Assembly: GCF_900176535.1 (NCBI RefSeq)
Contig: NZ_FWXT01000001.1
Coordinates: 1,488,001-1,552,000 of the forward strand
Direction: 5' to 3'
Source: Pedobacter africanus
GTDB lineage: Bacteria > Bacteroidota > Bacteroidia > Sphingobacteriales > Sphingobacteriaceae
DNA: 64,000 nucleotides
The translations under genes were made by a program, and so were the position numbers. Below are positions 1 to 7,677 of the stretch, in pieces. How positions within the stretch are numbered: the stretch's first letter is position 1; each line of letters opens with the position of its first letter. The notes below the pieces were generated by a model. That model was not told the origin of the DNA. It saw only the letters and a program-made list of their open reading frames with translations, and made no database searches.

Positions 1-1
1 G

Positions 2-457
2 GCCTATTCAACTTTTGCAGTGTTCTCTTCTCCGGATAAGAAAGAAAAGCAATACACGATGGTTGCCTATGTAGGCAGCCAGGCAGATAAGATGAATGAT
101 GCCGTTAATGGGATGAATGAATTGTTAAATGAATTGCCTCAAAACGAAAAGGCTTTCGAAGCTTCAAAATACAATGCCCTGAACGGCATTGAAACCAGCA
201 GAATTACAAAAACAGGCATCCTTGGTGCTTATTTCTCTGACAAAAAACTGGGCTTCGACCACGATTCCAGAATAGACGAATATGCAGGCCTAAAACCCTT
301 AACTTTTGCCGACATCAAATCCTTCCATGGAAACAACGTAGCCAACAAAACTTATAACTATTGCATTGTTGCTTCCGAAAAAAAGGTAAAAATGGAAGAC
401 ATGCAGAAATTTGGTACAGTAAATAAACTAACGCTGGAACAGATTTTTGGATACTAG
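2..457 (+). CDS. M16-family (insulinase-like) metallopeptidase, C-terminal fragment
   Basis: The open frame enters from the left edge with no start codon in the window (first codon at 2) and stops with TAG at 455-457, giving the last 151 residues. The segment resembles the C-terminal, inactive-type M16 domain of Bacteroidota zinc peptidases: an alternating alpha/beta pattern and the closing residues LTLEQIFGY, common at the end of these proteins. The catalytic HxxEH motif would lie upstream, outside the window, so activity cannot be judged. Such proteins are usually periplasmic and degrade peptides. A hairpin terminator follows directly. The family call rests on pattern recognition only. Confidence 0.72.
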   Translation, partial: AYSTFAVFSSPDKKEKQYTMVAYVGSQADKMNDAVNGMNELLNELPQNEKAFEASKYNALNGIETSRITKTGILGAYFSDKKLGFDHDSRIDEYAGLKPLTFADIKSFHGNNVANKTYNYCIVASEKKVKMEDMQKFGTVNKLTLEQIFGY

Positions 458-474
458 CAAAATCTCAAAGGGTT

Positions 475-512
475 AAAAATGGCCATCCGATAAAATTCAG
501 ATGGCCATTTTT
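475..512 (+). terminator. Rho-independent terminator after the M16 peptidase gene
   Basis: A perfect 13-bp inverted repeat (475-487 pairs with 500-512) encloses a 12-base loop and runs into a T-rich tail (TTTTTATTTTA). It lies 17 bases after the stop codon. It separates the peptidase from the next plus-strand gene. Confidence 0.85.
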
Positions 513-565
513 ATTTTAAAGCGCACAACTTGTATAATTACCATCGAAGCCTTAACTTTAATCTG

Positions 566-2980
566 ATGCGAAAATACACCATAGCCCTGCTCCTTTCGCT
601 TGTGCTCCTGGCACTGTTACCAATTCATACACAGGCACAATGGGCATCACAAACCATGCTTTCCGATCAGATGCAGTATTATGCCCACAAAGAACCCGGC
701 TCAAAGTTATTTGTACATTTCGATAAGACCATTTATACCAATAATGAAACCGTCTGGTTTACGGGCTACCTGCTTAACCTCAGATCTTCAGCAGCAAGGC
801 TTCATGAATTTTTATCTGTCGCGCTGATCAGGGCAATTGATAGTGCAGTGATCATCCAGGAGAAATACCAGATCATCAACGGTCTTGCTTTTGGAAGCAT
901 GGTACTCCCCGATTCTATGCTGACCGGCAATTACCATTTTCAGGTAACCACCAACCTTGTAAGCCGTGGAATACCTGAGCTGAGCTTTGCACAGCCCCTT
1001 GTTATCAAAACAAACATTGAGCCTTCGTTTAAGGCCAGCCTCAAATTACTTCAAACCGGTACCCTGGGAAAATCCCCACACAAAATATTGGTTTCTGTGC
1101 TTTCAAGGGAAGCGCGCTTTCTGCCTAAGCCTGTTGCCATCAGCTATAATTACGGACAACTACGCAAAAAAGCGACAACTAATGCCTCTGGTGAACTCAT
1201 TATAGATATTCCGGAAACAGAAAACATCACTGACCCAAATGTTTACACCAAATTAAAGTATGGTAAAGACAGCAGCTACCTTAACCTGCCGCTACCTGTA
1301 AGCAAAAGAAAGGCACATGTGGGGTTTTACCCCGAAGGGGGCAATCTGATCCATAACCTACCATGTAAAGTAGCCTGGGAACTGAAAGACCAGCAGGGAG
1401 CGGTGGTTACATCAAAAGCCCTGTTGTACGGCGGGACGGAGCTTATAGATACCATTGAAACGAACAGCTATGGCATTGGCAAATTTATATTGGTACCTCA
1501 AAAGGACATTACTTACCAGATCAAACTACTGCATACCGCTTTTACCGACAGCAGCTATGTCATTCCCCAAGCTGCAGAAAATGGCCTTAGCATAAGCTTT
1601 AGCACTGGCATCCCTACTGATACACTTGTATTCAGGCTCAACAGCACGAATCCGGGCAAGGTGGCTTTACGCCTGCACGATTTCAGGGCCACCTACATTT
1701 ATAATGAGTTGTCCATCAGCAATACGCCAAGCAATATTAAAATCCCCCTCGGAGATATTCCCCCGGGCTTAAAGACACTTACCCTATCCGACAGTCTGGG
1801 CAGGCCACTTGCTGAGCGATTGTTGTATGCCCACTACGAAAACAAACAGAAAGTTCAGATTAGCACCGAAAGGCAAAGCTATGGCCAGCGTGAAAAGGTA
1901 AAGCTCAGGCTTAACCTGAATCAGCCCGACACCATAGCTCTGGTTTCCATTGCCTGCGTGCAGGAAAACCGGCTGCCTTCTTCCATAACCACCGATATTG
2001 AAAGTTATACAAAACTGACCAATGAACTAACCGATTTAGCTGCGGCACCCGATGGGCGGGGAGTAGGAGATCGGCAGTATCTGGAAGATATCCTGTTGGT
2101 AAAAGGCTGGAGACGATACAGCTGGCAGCATATTTTGCAAGCCAGTCCGGCCGATACACTCAAAAGTTATGACTCACTTCCTCTCAGGTTACAGATCAGC
2201 AGGTATGGGAAACCGCTGAAGTCGGCAGTTGAATTGGGCATCATGAGTGCCGGTGGCCTGAGCTTTAAAAAGAGCGGTCCCACGGGCGATGTCCAGTTCG
2301 ACAATTCCGAACTGCTAATTGCCCCGGGTTCAAAAATACAGGCCATTGTTATGGGCAAAAACCAGGATACTTATGGTATGGAATTGAACGATCCCTTTGT
2401 TAAACTCAACAAAGATTATACAAAACTGATCACAGCACAGCGAACTGTTATTCCATCAACCATTCAAAACAACACGGAACTTACGCTCAAATCAAACGAA
2501 AAGGTAAACCGCCTGCGTGAAGTAGAGATCAGAGCGGGAGGAGACCAGACACTAAATTATAAGCATGGCGCAAATGAATGCGGAGATTACGTATGCAGGT
2601 TCAATATTCTCAATTGCCGCAATCACCTCAGCGACCCTGGTAACAGACATCCCATACCTGGACAAACGTATACAAATGGATTGGGCGGCGGGATTATTGT
2701 ATATCAGCTCTGCAAAGATGAAGAACGAAGACGCTTCATTATGCCCCTAACCCCCATCTATACAAAAAAAGAGTTTTATGTTGATGCCCATGCGGAACCA
2801 CTGGAACCCGCTTTTGAATCTACTCTGTACTGGAATCATGGACTGATCTTGGGAAGAGCAACAAAGGAACTTGAGTTCTATACCGGAGATATCACTGGAA
2901 AATTCAGGATAGTGGTACAAGGCATGTCCACTACAGATGTTTTGTACGGCCAATACACCATCGAAGTCAAGGCCAAATAA
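566..2980 (+). CDS. Secreted macroglobulin-like (MG2) protein with degenerate plug-like C-terminus
   Basis: 804 residues. The ATG at 566 is chosen over the ATG at 530 because it opens a clean signal peptide (MRKYTIALLLSL...HTQA, about 24 residues). Residues 47-70 (KLFVHFDKTIYTNNETVWFTGY) match the opening strands of an alpha-2-macroglobulin MG2-type domain, as in many Bacteroidota proteins annotated as carboxypeptidase-regulatory or plug-domain proteins. A CnaB-like segment lies near residue 555. The sequence LREVEIRAGG near residue 650 is where relatives carry a TonB-plug-like domain; here it continues into a cysteine-rich stretch (C672, C677, C684, C716). There is no thioester motif (GCGEQ) and no beta-barrel. 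Role unknown, probably envelope surface or periplasm. A paralogue lies at 55795-58056. Confidence 0.7.
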   Translation: MRKYTIALLLSLVLLALLPIHTQAQWASQTMLSDQMQYYAHKEPGSKLFVHFDKTIYTNNETVWFTGYLLNLRSSAARLHEFLSVALIRAIDSAVIIQEKYQIINGLAFGSMVLPDSMLTGNYHFQVTTNLVSRGIPELSFAQPLVIKTNIEPSFKASLKLLQTGTLGKSPHKILVSVLSREARFLPKPVAISYNYGQLRKKATTNASGELIIDIPETENITDPNVYTKLKYGKDSSYLNLPLPVSKRKAHVGFYPEGGNLIHNLPCKVAWELKDQQGAVVTSKALLYGGTELIDTIETNSYGIGKFILVPQKDITYQIKLLHTAFTDSSYVIPQAAENGLSISFSTGIPTDTLVFRLNSTNPGKVALRLHDFRATYIYNELSISNTPSNIKIPLGDIPPGLKTLTLSDSLGRPLAERLLYAHYENKQKVQISTERQSYGQREKVKLRLNLNQPDTIALVSIACVQENRLPSSITTDIESYTKLTNELTDLAAAPDGRGVGDRQYLEDILLVKGWRRYSWQHILQASPADTLKSYDSLPLRLQISRYGKPLKSAVELGIMSAGGLSFKKSGPTGDVQFDNSELLIAPGSKIQAIVMGKNQDTYGMELNDPFVKLNKDYTKLITAQRTVIPSTIQNNTELTLKSNEKVNRLREVEIRAGGDQTLNYKHGANECGDYVCRFNILNCRNHLSDPGNRHPIPGQTYTNGLGGGIIVYQLCKDEERRRFIMPLTPIYTKKEFYVDAHAEPLEPAFESTLYWNHGLILGRATKELEFYTGDITGKFRIVVQGMSTTDVLYGQYTIEVKAK

Positions 2981-2981
2981 A

Positions 2982-3006
2982 AAAGCCCCCATTATACGAG
3001 GGCTTT
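2982..3006 (-). terminator. Terminator between convergent genes, mainly for acs
   Basis: Inverted repeat AAAGCCC (2982-2988) / GGGCTTT (3000-3006) between the converging macroglobulin and acs genes. Read on the minus strand it is followed by TTTTTTATTT, a good U-tract, so it should stop acs transcription. On the plus strand the tail is weaker (GATATTTTC), so it may be partly bidirectional. Confidence 0.75.
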
Positions 3007-3022
3007 GATATTTTCTGGAACA

Positions 3023-4921
3023 TTATTTCAGCTGTCCGGATTTTTCTATAATTTCCGTTACCACAGTTGGGTCCAATAAAGTAGAAGTATCACCAATCTG
3101 GGAAGTTTCCCCTTCAGCTATCTTCCTCAGGATACGGCGCATAATTTTACCGGACCGCGTTTTAGGCAGACCAGATACAAACAGGATCTTATCCGGTTTG
3201 GCAATTGCTCCAATTACCCGGGTTACCGTCTGCAATATATCTTTACGGGTAAGGTCTTCGTCATTATGCACATTCGGGTTGATCACAAACGCATAGATCC
3301 CCTGCCCTTTCACATCATGTGGATAGCCTACAACGGCGCTCTCTACCACCCCGGCATGCATGTTTATGGCATTTTCTACTTCAGCTGTTCCTATTCTGTG
3401 ACCAGATACATTGATCACATCATCCACCCTGCCGGTAATCCGGTAATAACCTTCTTCATCTCTCAAACAACCATCTCCGGTAAAATAAAGGTCTTTATAA
3501 GTGGAGAAATAAGTAAGCTTGCAACGCTCGTGATCACCATAAGTGGTGCGCAGCATACCAGGCCAAGGGAACTTAATACACAGATTACCATTCACGCCAT
3601 TACCTTCTATTTCTTTGCCTTGCTCATCAACAAGAATCGGTTGTATGCCGGGTAAAGGCAAGGTCGCAAAACTAGGCTTGGTAGGTGTTACATAAGCAAT
3701 AGGTGAAATCATGATTCCGCCCGTCTCTGTTTGCCACCAGGTATCTACTATAGGACATTTACTTTTTCCAATGTGCTCATCAAACCAATGCCAGGCTTCT
3801 TCATTTATCGGCTCTCCAACAGAACCAAGGACCCTTAGTGTACTCAGATCTATGCCTTTAAGCGGCTCTTCACCAAAACTCATCAGCGAACGGATGGCTG
3901 TAGGTGCTGTATATAAAATATTTACTTTATGCTTTTCAACTACCTGCCACATGCGCGAAGCATCAGGATAGGTCGGGATTCCCTCAAACATCAATGTAGT
4001 TGCGCCTTGAGAAAGCGGTCCGTATACGATATAAGAGTGCCCGGTGATCCAGCCTATATCGGCTGTACAGAAGAATACCTCATTTGGCTGGTAATTGAAC
4101 ACATTTGAAAAGGTATAACCAGCATACACCATGTAGCCGCCGACGGTATGTACCACACCTTTTGGCTTACCTGTAGACCCTGAAGTATATAAAATAAACA
4201 GCAAGTCTTCCGCATCCATTTCCTCAGCAGCGCAATTGGTATCTACCAGTTTAATTTCATCTTCCCACCATACATCCCGGCCCTTGAGCATGGATACAGC
4301 AATGCGGGTATGGGTAAGTACGATCACCTTCTCTACAGTCGGACAACCGATCAGGGCATCATCAATAACTTCTTTTAACTGAATCTGCTTATTTCCTCTG
4401 AATGCACCATCGGCAGTAATCACTACCTTACATTCTGCATCATTGATACGGTCTGCAATAGACTTGGCTGAAAAGCCACCGAATACAACTGAATGTATTG
4501 CACCAATACGTGCGCAGGCCAACACGGCCACTGCAAGTTCGGGGACCATTGGCATATAGATACATACCCGGTCGCCCTTTTTAACGCCATTCTTTTTCAA
4601 TACATTCCCAAAGCGGCAAACCTGCTCGTGCAATATTTTGTAACTTAATGTAATACTTTCTTTCTGAGGGTCATTTGGTTCCCAGATAATGGCCGGTTTA
4701 TCTCCATTCTCTGCAAGATGACGGTCCAAACAGTTTTCAGTAATATTCAACTTAGCACCTTCGAACCATTTGATAGTTGGCTCAGAGAAATTCCAGGACA
4801 ATACTTTGTTCCATTTCTTTCTCCATTGAAAGTTATTGGCTATCCCTTCCCAAAATTGCTCAGGGTAATCTACACTATACTGATACGTTTTTTGATACTC
4901 GTCAAAAGATTTAATTTGCAT
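3023..4921 (-). CDS. acs: Acetate--CoA ligase (acetyl-CoA synthetase)
   Basis: 632 residues, close to the usual 650. It activates acetate with ATP to acetyl-AMP and then acetyl-CoA in the cytoplasm. The AMP-binding signature YTSGSTGKPKGV is at residues 245-256, and the C-terminal LPKTRSGKIMRR carries the adenylation lysine (K592), the residue controlled by acetylation in characterised Acs enzymes. N-terminal ACAS domain, central AMP-binding domain and C-terminal lid are all present and uninterrupted. It stands alone on the minus strand with its own candidate promoter (4950-4980) and terminator (2982-3006). The ATG at 4921 is the only sensible start, since an A+T-rich leader lies immediately upstream. 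Confidence 0.96.
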   Translation of the reverse strand: MQIKSFDEYQKTYQYSVDYPEQFWEGIANNFQWRKKWNKVLSWNFSEPTIKWFEGAKLNITENCLDRHLAENGDKPAIIWEPNDPQKESITLSYKILHEQVCRFGNVLKKNGVKKGDRVCIYMPMVPELAVAVLACARIGAIHSVVFGGFSAKSIADRINDAECKVVITADGAFRGNKQIQLKEVIDDALIGCPTVEKVIVLTHTRIAVSMLKGRDVWWEDEIKLVDTNCAAEEMDAEDLLFILYTSGSTGKPKGVVHTVGGYMVYAGYTFSNVFNYQPNEVFFCTADIGWITGHSYIVYGPLSQGATTLMFEGIPTYPDASRMWQVVEKHKVNILYTAPTAIRSLMSFGEEPLKGIDLSTLRVLGSVGEPINEEAWHWFDEHIGKSKCPIVDTWWQTETGGIMISPIAYVTPTKPSFATLPLPGIQPILVDEQGKEIEGNGVNGNLCIKFPWPGMLRTTYGDHERCKLTYFSTYKDLYFTGDGCLRDEEGYYRITGRVDDVINVSGHRIGTAEVENAINMHAGVVESAVVGYPHDVKGQGIYAFVINPNVHNDEDLTRKDILQTVTRVIGAIAKPDKILFVSGLPKTRSGKIMRRILRKIAEGETSQIGDTSTLLDPTVVTEIIEKSGQLK

Positions 4922-4949
4922 GGTTTAATTTGTTTCAGATACTAAAGGT

Positions 4950-4980
4950 CAAATATAACTTTATTAAAAAGCTATCAAAA
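4950..4980 (-). promoter_or_regulatory. Candidate Bacteroidota-type promoter of acs
   Basis: On the minus strand TTTTG (plus 4976-4980) is followed after 18 bases by TATATTTG (plus 4950-4957), an exact match to the Bacteroidota -7 consensus TAnnTTTG with near-canonical spacing to the -33 TTG. Predicted start of transcription is near 4943, giving a leader of about 22 bases before the acs ATG. Seen by eye only. Confidence 0.6.
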
Positions 4981-5097
4981 CTTTTAATGTATATTTTACA
5001 TCATAAAATGCCAAAATAATTGAAATACTCAAAATACGGTTACGTAAACATCAATCAAAATTGTATTTTTTAGTCCCAATACTGAAACGGGACAAAT

Positions 5098-5538
5098 TCA
5101 TTTCTGCACTTGCTTCTCCAGCTTTGCATGCGCATGGTTTGCATTGAGTAAAATCAGATCGGCATAAGATTGCAGGTACATTTCAGCCTGCTTTTGGTCC
5201 TGGGCGTGGTTCAGTAATAGCGCAAGATCGTTCATCTCCGTCTTCAATGAAGGCGTCAAGGGGATCGCAGCCATTCCGGTTGTCCGGTTGGCAACCAAAC
5301 CACTATTATAGCTATCCGGATAGCGCTCCAGAAAACCGGTCAGAAAAAACTGGTTAAACAACAACACCCAACCCTCCCCCATGAATTTCTCTGTATCAAA
5401 AGCATACCCGGAACGGATAAAGATGAGTTCATCACCATCAACCAGCCAAACCAAACGGCTCCATAAACTTGTGTGTAATTTTGTGTCCCGGTTATATTGT
5501 TCCAGCCGGGTAATGTTGATACTCAAACCTGTTTCCAT
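5098..5538 (-). CDS. AraC-type sensor-domain protein lacking a helix-turn-helix domain
   Basis: 146 residues. The segment GEGWVLLFNQFFLTGFL and the following helices resemble the N-terminal cupin (arabinose-binding-like) domain and linker of Bacteroidota AraC-family regulators. The protein stops with KLEKQVQK where the DNA-binding domain would normally begin. The 176 bases between its stop and acs encode no helix-turn-helix. It may be a remnant of a regulator or a free-standing ligand-binding protein. A 12-bp palindrome lies 16 bases upstream of the ATG. Family assignment is tentative. Confidence 0.5.
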   Translation of the reverse strand: METGLSINITRLEQYNRDTKLHTSLWSRLVWLVDGDELIFIRSGYAFDTEKFMGEGWVLLFNQFFLTGFLERYPDSYNSGLVANRTTGMAAIPLTPSLKTEMNDLALLLNHAQDQKQAEMYLQSYADLILLNANHAHAKLEKQVQK

Positions 5539-5553
5539 AAACTAATGTAATAG

Positions 5554-5565
5554 GAAAGCGCTTTC
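5554..5565. promoter_or_regulatory. Perfect 12-bp palindrome upstream of the AraC-like gene
   Basis: GAAAGCGCTTTC is its own reverse complement and ends 16 bases from the start of the minus-strand gene at 5538. The half-sequence GAAAGCGC recurs at 5795-5802 inside the dyad element. It could be an operator, but there is no independent evidence. Confidence 0.3.
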
Positions 5566-5635
5566 ATACAGTTAAATTATTAATATTTAATTAGTTACTG
5601 CGAAAGTAAATAATTAAATGCAAAATGTAAAAAAT

Positions 5636-5858
5636 AACCGTTCTCTTCATGCACTGATTTTTAAGCACTTCATGCTTTAAAAAGATGTGCATTCTGAGAA
5701 GGTAATTTTTATGTAAACAGAAACCCATTTTTATGTAAACAGTACGCCTATTCGTTTACATAGCCATCCTGATAACAGAAAATATACCTTCTCAGAAAGC
5801 GCATTGGAAAATTTTGGCTTTTTCAGCCAAAGTTTTCCCGCGCTTGAAGAGAACGGTT
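5636..5858. repeat. 223-bp nested inverted-repeat element (possible MITE, REP-like element or structured RNA)
   Basis: The gap 5539-5986 has no gene but is highly structured. Outer arms: a perfect 14-bp inverted repeat, 5636-5649 and 5845-5858. Inner arms: 18 of 20 matching bases, 5685-5704 and 5785-5804. Each shoulder carries its own hairpin: TTTTTAAGCA (5658-5667) with TGCTTTAAAAA (5673-5683), and 5806-5819 with 5825-5838 (13 of 14 paired). The centre has two identical copies of ATTTTTATGTAAACAG at a 22-base period (5705-5720, 5727-5742) and an inverted GTTTACAT at 5754-5761. No open reading frame spans it. Copy number elsewhere in the genome is unknown. Confidence 0.7.
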
Positions 5859-5907
5859 TATTTTCACTATCTCATTGAAAATAAATTGAAAATATTTTAA
5901 ACCTCCC

Positions 5908-5938
5908 TTGACCATTACAAATATTATACTGATATTTG
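5908..5938 (+). promoter_or_regulatory. Candidate promoter of the rpmB operon
   Basis: TTG at 5908-5910 is followed after 20 bases by GATATTTG at 5931-5938, one mismatch from TAnnTTTG. Predicted transcription start is near 5945, about 42 bases before the rpmB ATG. It lies just outside the dyad element. Confidence 0.5.
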
Positions 5939-5986
5939 CAAACTCTTAAAAAAATAAGAAAGTATAATTAACATATAAATAAAGGC

Positions 5987-6220
5987 ATGTCAAGAGTTTG
6001 TGATTTAACCGGAAAAATGGCGATGACAGGTTTTAATGTTTCTCACTCAAACGTTAAAACTAAGCGTAAGTTTTATCCCAACTTACAGCTTCAGAAATTT
6101 TATATTCCTGAAGAAGATCGTTGGATAACACTGAAAGTATCTACTTCAGCTATCAAAACCATCAATAAAATTGGTATTACTGAAGCGATCAACCGTTTCG
6201 TTAAAAAAGGATATTTGTAA
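5987..6220 (+). CDS. rpmB: 50S ribosomal protein L28
   Basis: 77 residues, starting MSRVCDLTGK and ending INRFVKKGYL, the typical bacterial L28 pattern and length. It is a structural protein of the large ribosomal subunit. First gene of a plus-strand cluster with rpmG and a DUF4295 gene, an order conserved in Bacteroidota. It lacks the paired zinc cysteines found in some L28 versions (only C5 is present). Confidence 0.97.
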   Translation: MSRVCDLTGKMAMTGFNVSHSNVKTKRKFYPNLQLQKFYIPEEDRWITLKVSTSAIKTINKIGITEAINRFVKKGYL

Positions 6221-6260
6221 ATAACACTGGTTGATGTGAATCAACCTTAAGACTAATAAA

Positions 6261-6443
6261 ATGGCAAAAAAAGGTAACAGAGTACAAGTTATTCTAGAGT
6301 GTACAGAGCATAAAACTAGCGGCATGCCTGGTATGTCTAGATATATCTCTACTAAAAACCGTAAAAACACTACTGAGCGTTTGGAATTGAAAAAATTCAA
6401 CCCTGTATTGAGAAAAGTAACGGTACACAAAGAAATTAAGTAA
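6261..6443 (+). CDS. rpmG: 50S ribosomal protein L33
   Basis: 60 residues, starting MAKKGNRVQVILECTEHK, with the YISTKNRKNT core of L33. Only one cysteine is present (C14), so it is the zinc-free type. It lies 40 bases downstream of rpmB and 36 bases before the DUF4295 gene, so all three are probably one transcript. Confidence 0.97.
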   Translation: MAKKGNRVQVILECTEHKTSGMPGMSRYISTKNRKNTTERLELKKFNPVLRKVTVHKEIK

Positions 6444-6479
6444 TACATTTAGTACTAACTAAATACAATCCATTAAATC

Positions 6480-6638
6480 ATGGCAAAGAAGGTAGTTGCA
6501 ACCCTTAAAACGGGTAAAGGAAAAGAATATTCAAAAGTTATTACAATGACTAAATCACCTAAAGGTGCTTATTCTTTCAAAGAAGTTATTGTTCACAACG
6601 ATCACGTTCAGGATGCTATTACTGCATCTAAAAAATAA
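6480..6638 (+). CDS. DUF4295 family small basic protein
   Basis: 52 residues, from the ATG at 6480 to TAA at 6636-6638, beginning MAKKVVATLKTGKGKEYSKV. It matches the small lysine-rich DUF4295 family, found in Bacteroidota directly after rpmG and before ftsY. The location and base composition suggest a ribosome-associated role, which is an inference. Followed by a strong hairpin with T-tract. Confidence 0.88.
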   Translation: MAKKVVATLKTGKGKEYSKVITMTKSPKGAYSFKEVIVHNDHVQDAITASKK

Positions 6639-6659
6639 TTTTAATATTTAATAATATTA

Positions 6660-6692
6660 AAGCCGTCCCTTTTTCCCGGGAGGGCTTTTTTT
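6660..6692 (+). terminator. Terminator or attenuator between the ribosomal genes and ftsY
   Basis: AAGCCGTCCC (6660-6669) pairs with GGGAGGGCTT (6678-6687), nine of ten bases, and is followed by a run of T. It ends the rpmB-rpmG-DUF4295 transcript. The ftsY ATG follows only about 20 bases later with no clear TAnnTTTG box between, so ftsY may depend on read-through. Confidence 0.82.
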
Positions 6693-6710
6693 GTTTTGTT
6701 ATACATTCGT

Positions 6711-7673
6711 ATGGGCTTATTCGATTTTTTCAAGAAAAAAGAAACCGCACCTGAAGCACAAGAGGCTCTGGATAAGGGATTAGAAAAAACAAAAGAAGGT
6801 TTTTTCAGCAAGATCACTAAGGCTGTTGCCGGTAAATCTACCATCGATGATGATGTGCTCGATAACCTCGAAGAAGTACTGGTTACCTCAGATGTTGGGG
6901 TAAGCACAACATTAAAAATCATTGACCGCATACAGCAGCGGGTGGCTAAAGACAAATACCTGTCTACCTCAGAACTGAACCATCTGTTACGTGATGAAAT
7001 TCAGCTCTTACTGGCCGAAAACAACAGCAACGACTTTCGTCAGTTTGAATACGGGCAGCATAAGCCTTACGTAATTATGGTGGTAGGCGTAAACGGCGTG
7101 GGCAAAACCACTACTATTGGCAAACTTGCCCATAAGCTGAAGGCCGAAAACCTTAAAGTGGTATTGGGTGCAGCCGATACCTTCAGGGCAGCTGCAGTAG
7201 AACAGATCAAACTCTGGGGCGAGCGGGTTGGCGTACGTGTAGTTGCCCAAGCCATGGGTTCAGATCCTGCGTCAGTTGCCTACGACACCCTCCAATCGGC
7301 AGTCGCCAATGGTGAAGATGTAGTCATTATCGATACTGCCGGTCGTTTGCACAACAAGATCGGGCTCATGAATGAGCTGGGAAAAGTTAAAAACGTAATG
7401 CAAAAGGTAATTCCTTCTGCTCCTCATGAAATATTACTTGTACTGGATGGTTCAACCGGACAAAATGCTTTCGAGCAATGCAAGCAGTTTACCGAAGCCA
7501 CAGATGTAAATGCCCTGGCCATTACCAAACTGGACGGAACAGCAAAAGGCGGCGTAGTTATCGGCATCTCCGATCAGTTTAAAATACCTGTAAAATACAT
7601 AGGCGTTGGCGAAGGCATGAACGACCTGCAATTATTTGATAAAAAGGCTTTTGTAGACAGCCTGTTTAAATAA
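6711..7673 (+). CDS. ftsY: Signal recognition particle receptor FtsY
   Basis: 320 residues from the ATG at 6711 (MGLFDFFKKK, an amphipathic membrane-targeting start); the upstream ATG at 6696 would add five residues lying against the terminator. SRP-type GTPase: P-loop GVNGVGKTTT at 126-135, DTAGR at 208-212, TKLDGTAKGG at 272-281. It pairs with Ffh to deliver ribosome-nascent-chain complexes to the membrane. It has only the NG domains and lacks the long acidic A domain of E. coli FtsY, as is usual in this phylum. rimO follows after 4 bases. Confidence 0.96.
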   Translation: MGLFDFFKKKETAPEAQEALDKGLEKTKEGFFSKITKAVAGKSTIDDDVLDNLEEVLVTSDVGVSTTLKIIDRIQQRVAKDKYLSTSELNHLLRDEIQLLLAENNSNDFRQFEYGQHKPYVIMVVGVNGVGKTTTIGKLAHKLKAENLKVVLGAADTFRAAAVEQIKLWGERVGVRVVAQAMGSDPASVAYDTLQSAVANGEDVVIIDTAGRLHNKIGLMNELGKVKNVMQKVIPSAPHEILLVLDGSTGQNAFEQCKQFTEATDVNALAITKLDGTAKGGVVIGISDQFKIPVKYIGVGEGMNDLQLFDKKAFVDSLFK

Positions 7674-7677
7674 ATAT

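Noticed and set aside
1911..2159. Minus-strand open frame opposite the first macroglobulin gene
   Set aside because: It is a shadow of a long coding gene, with no signal, motif or ribosome site; the same holds for the many other frames opposite acs, leuS, SusC and related genes.
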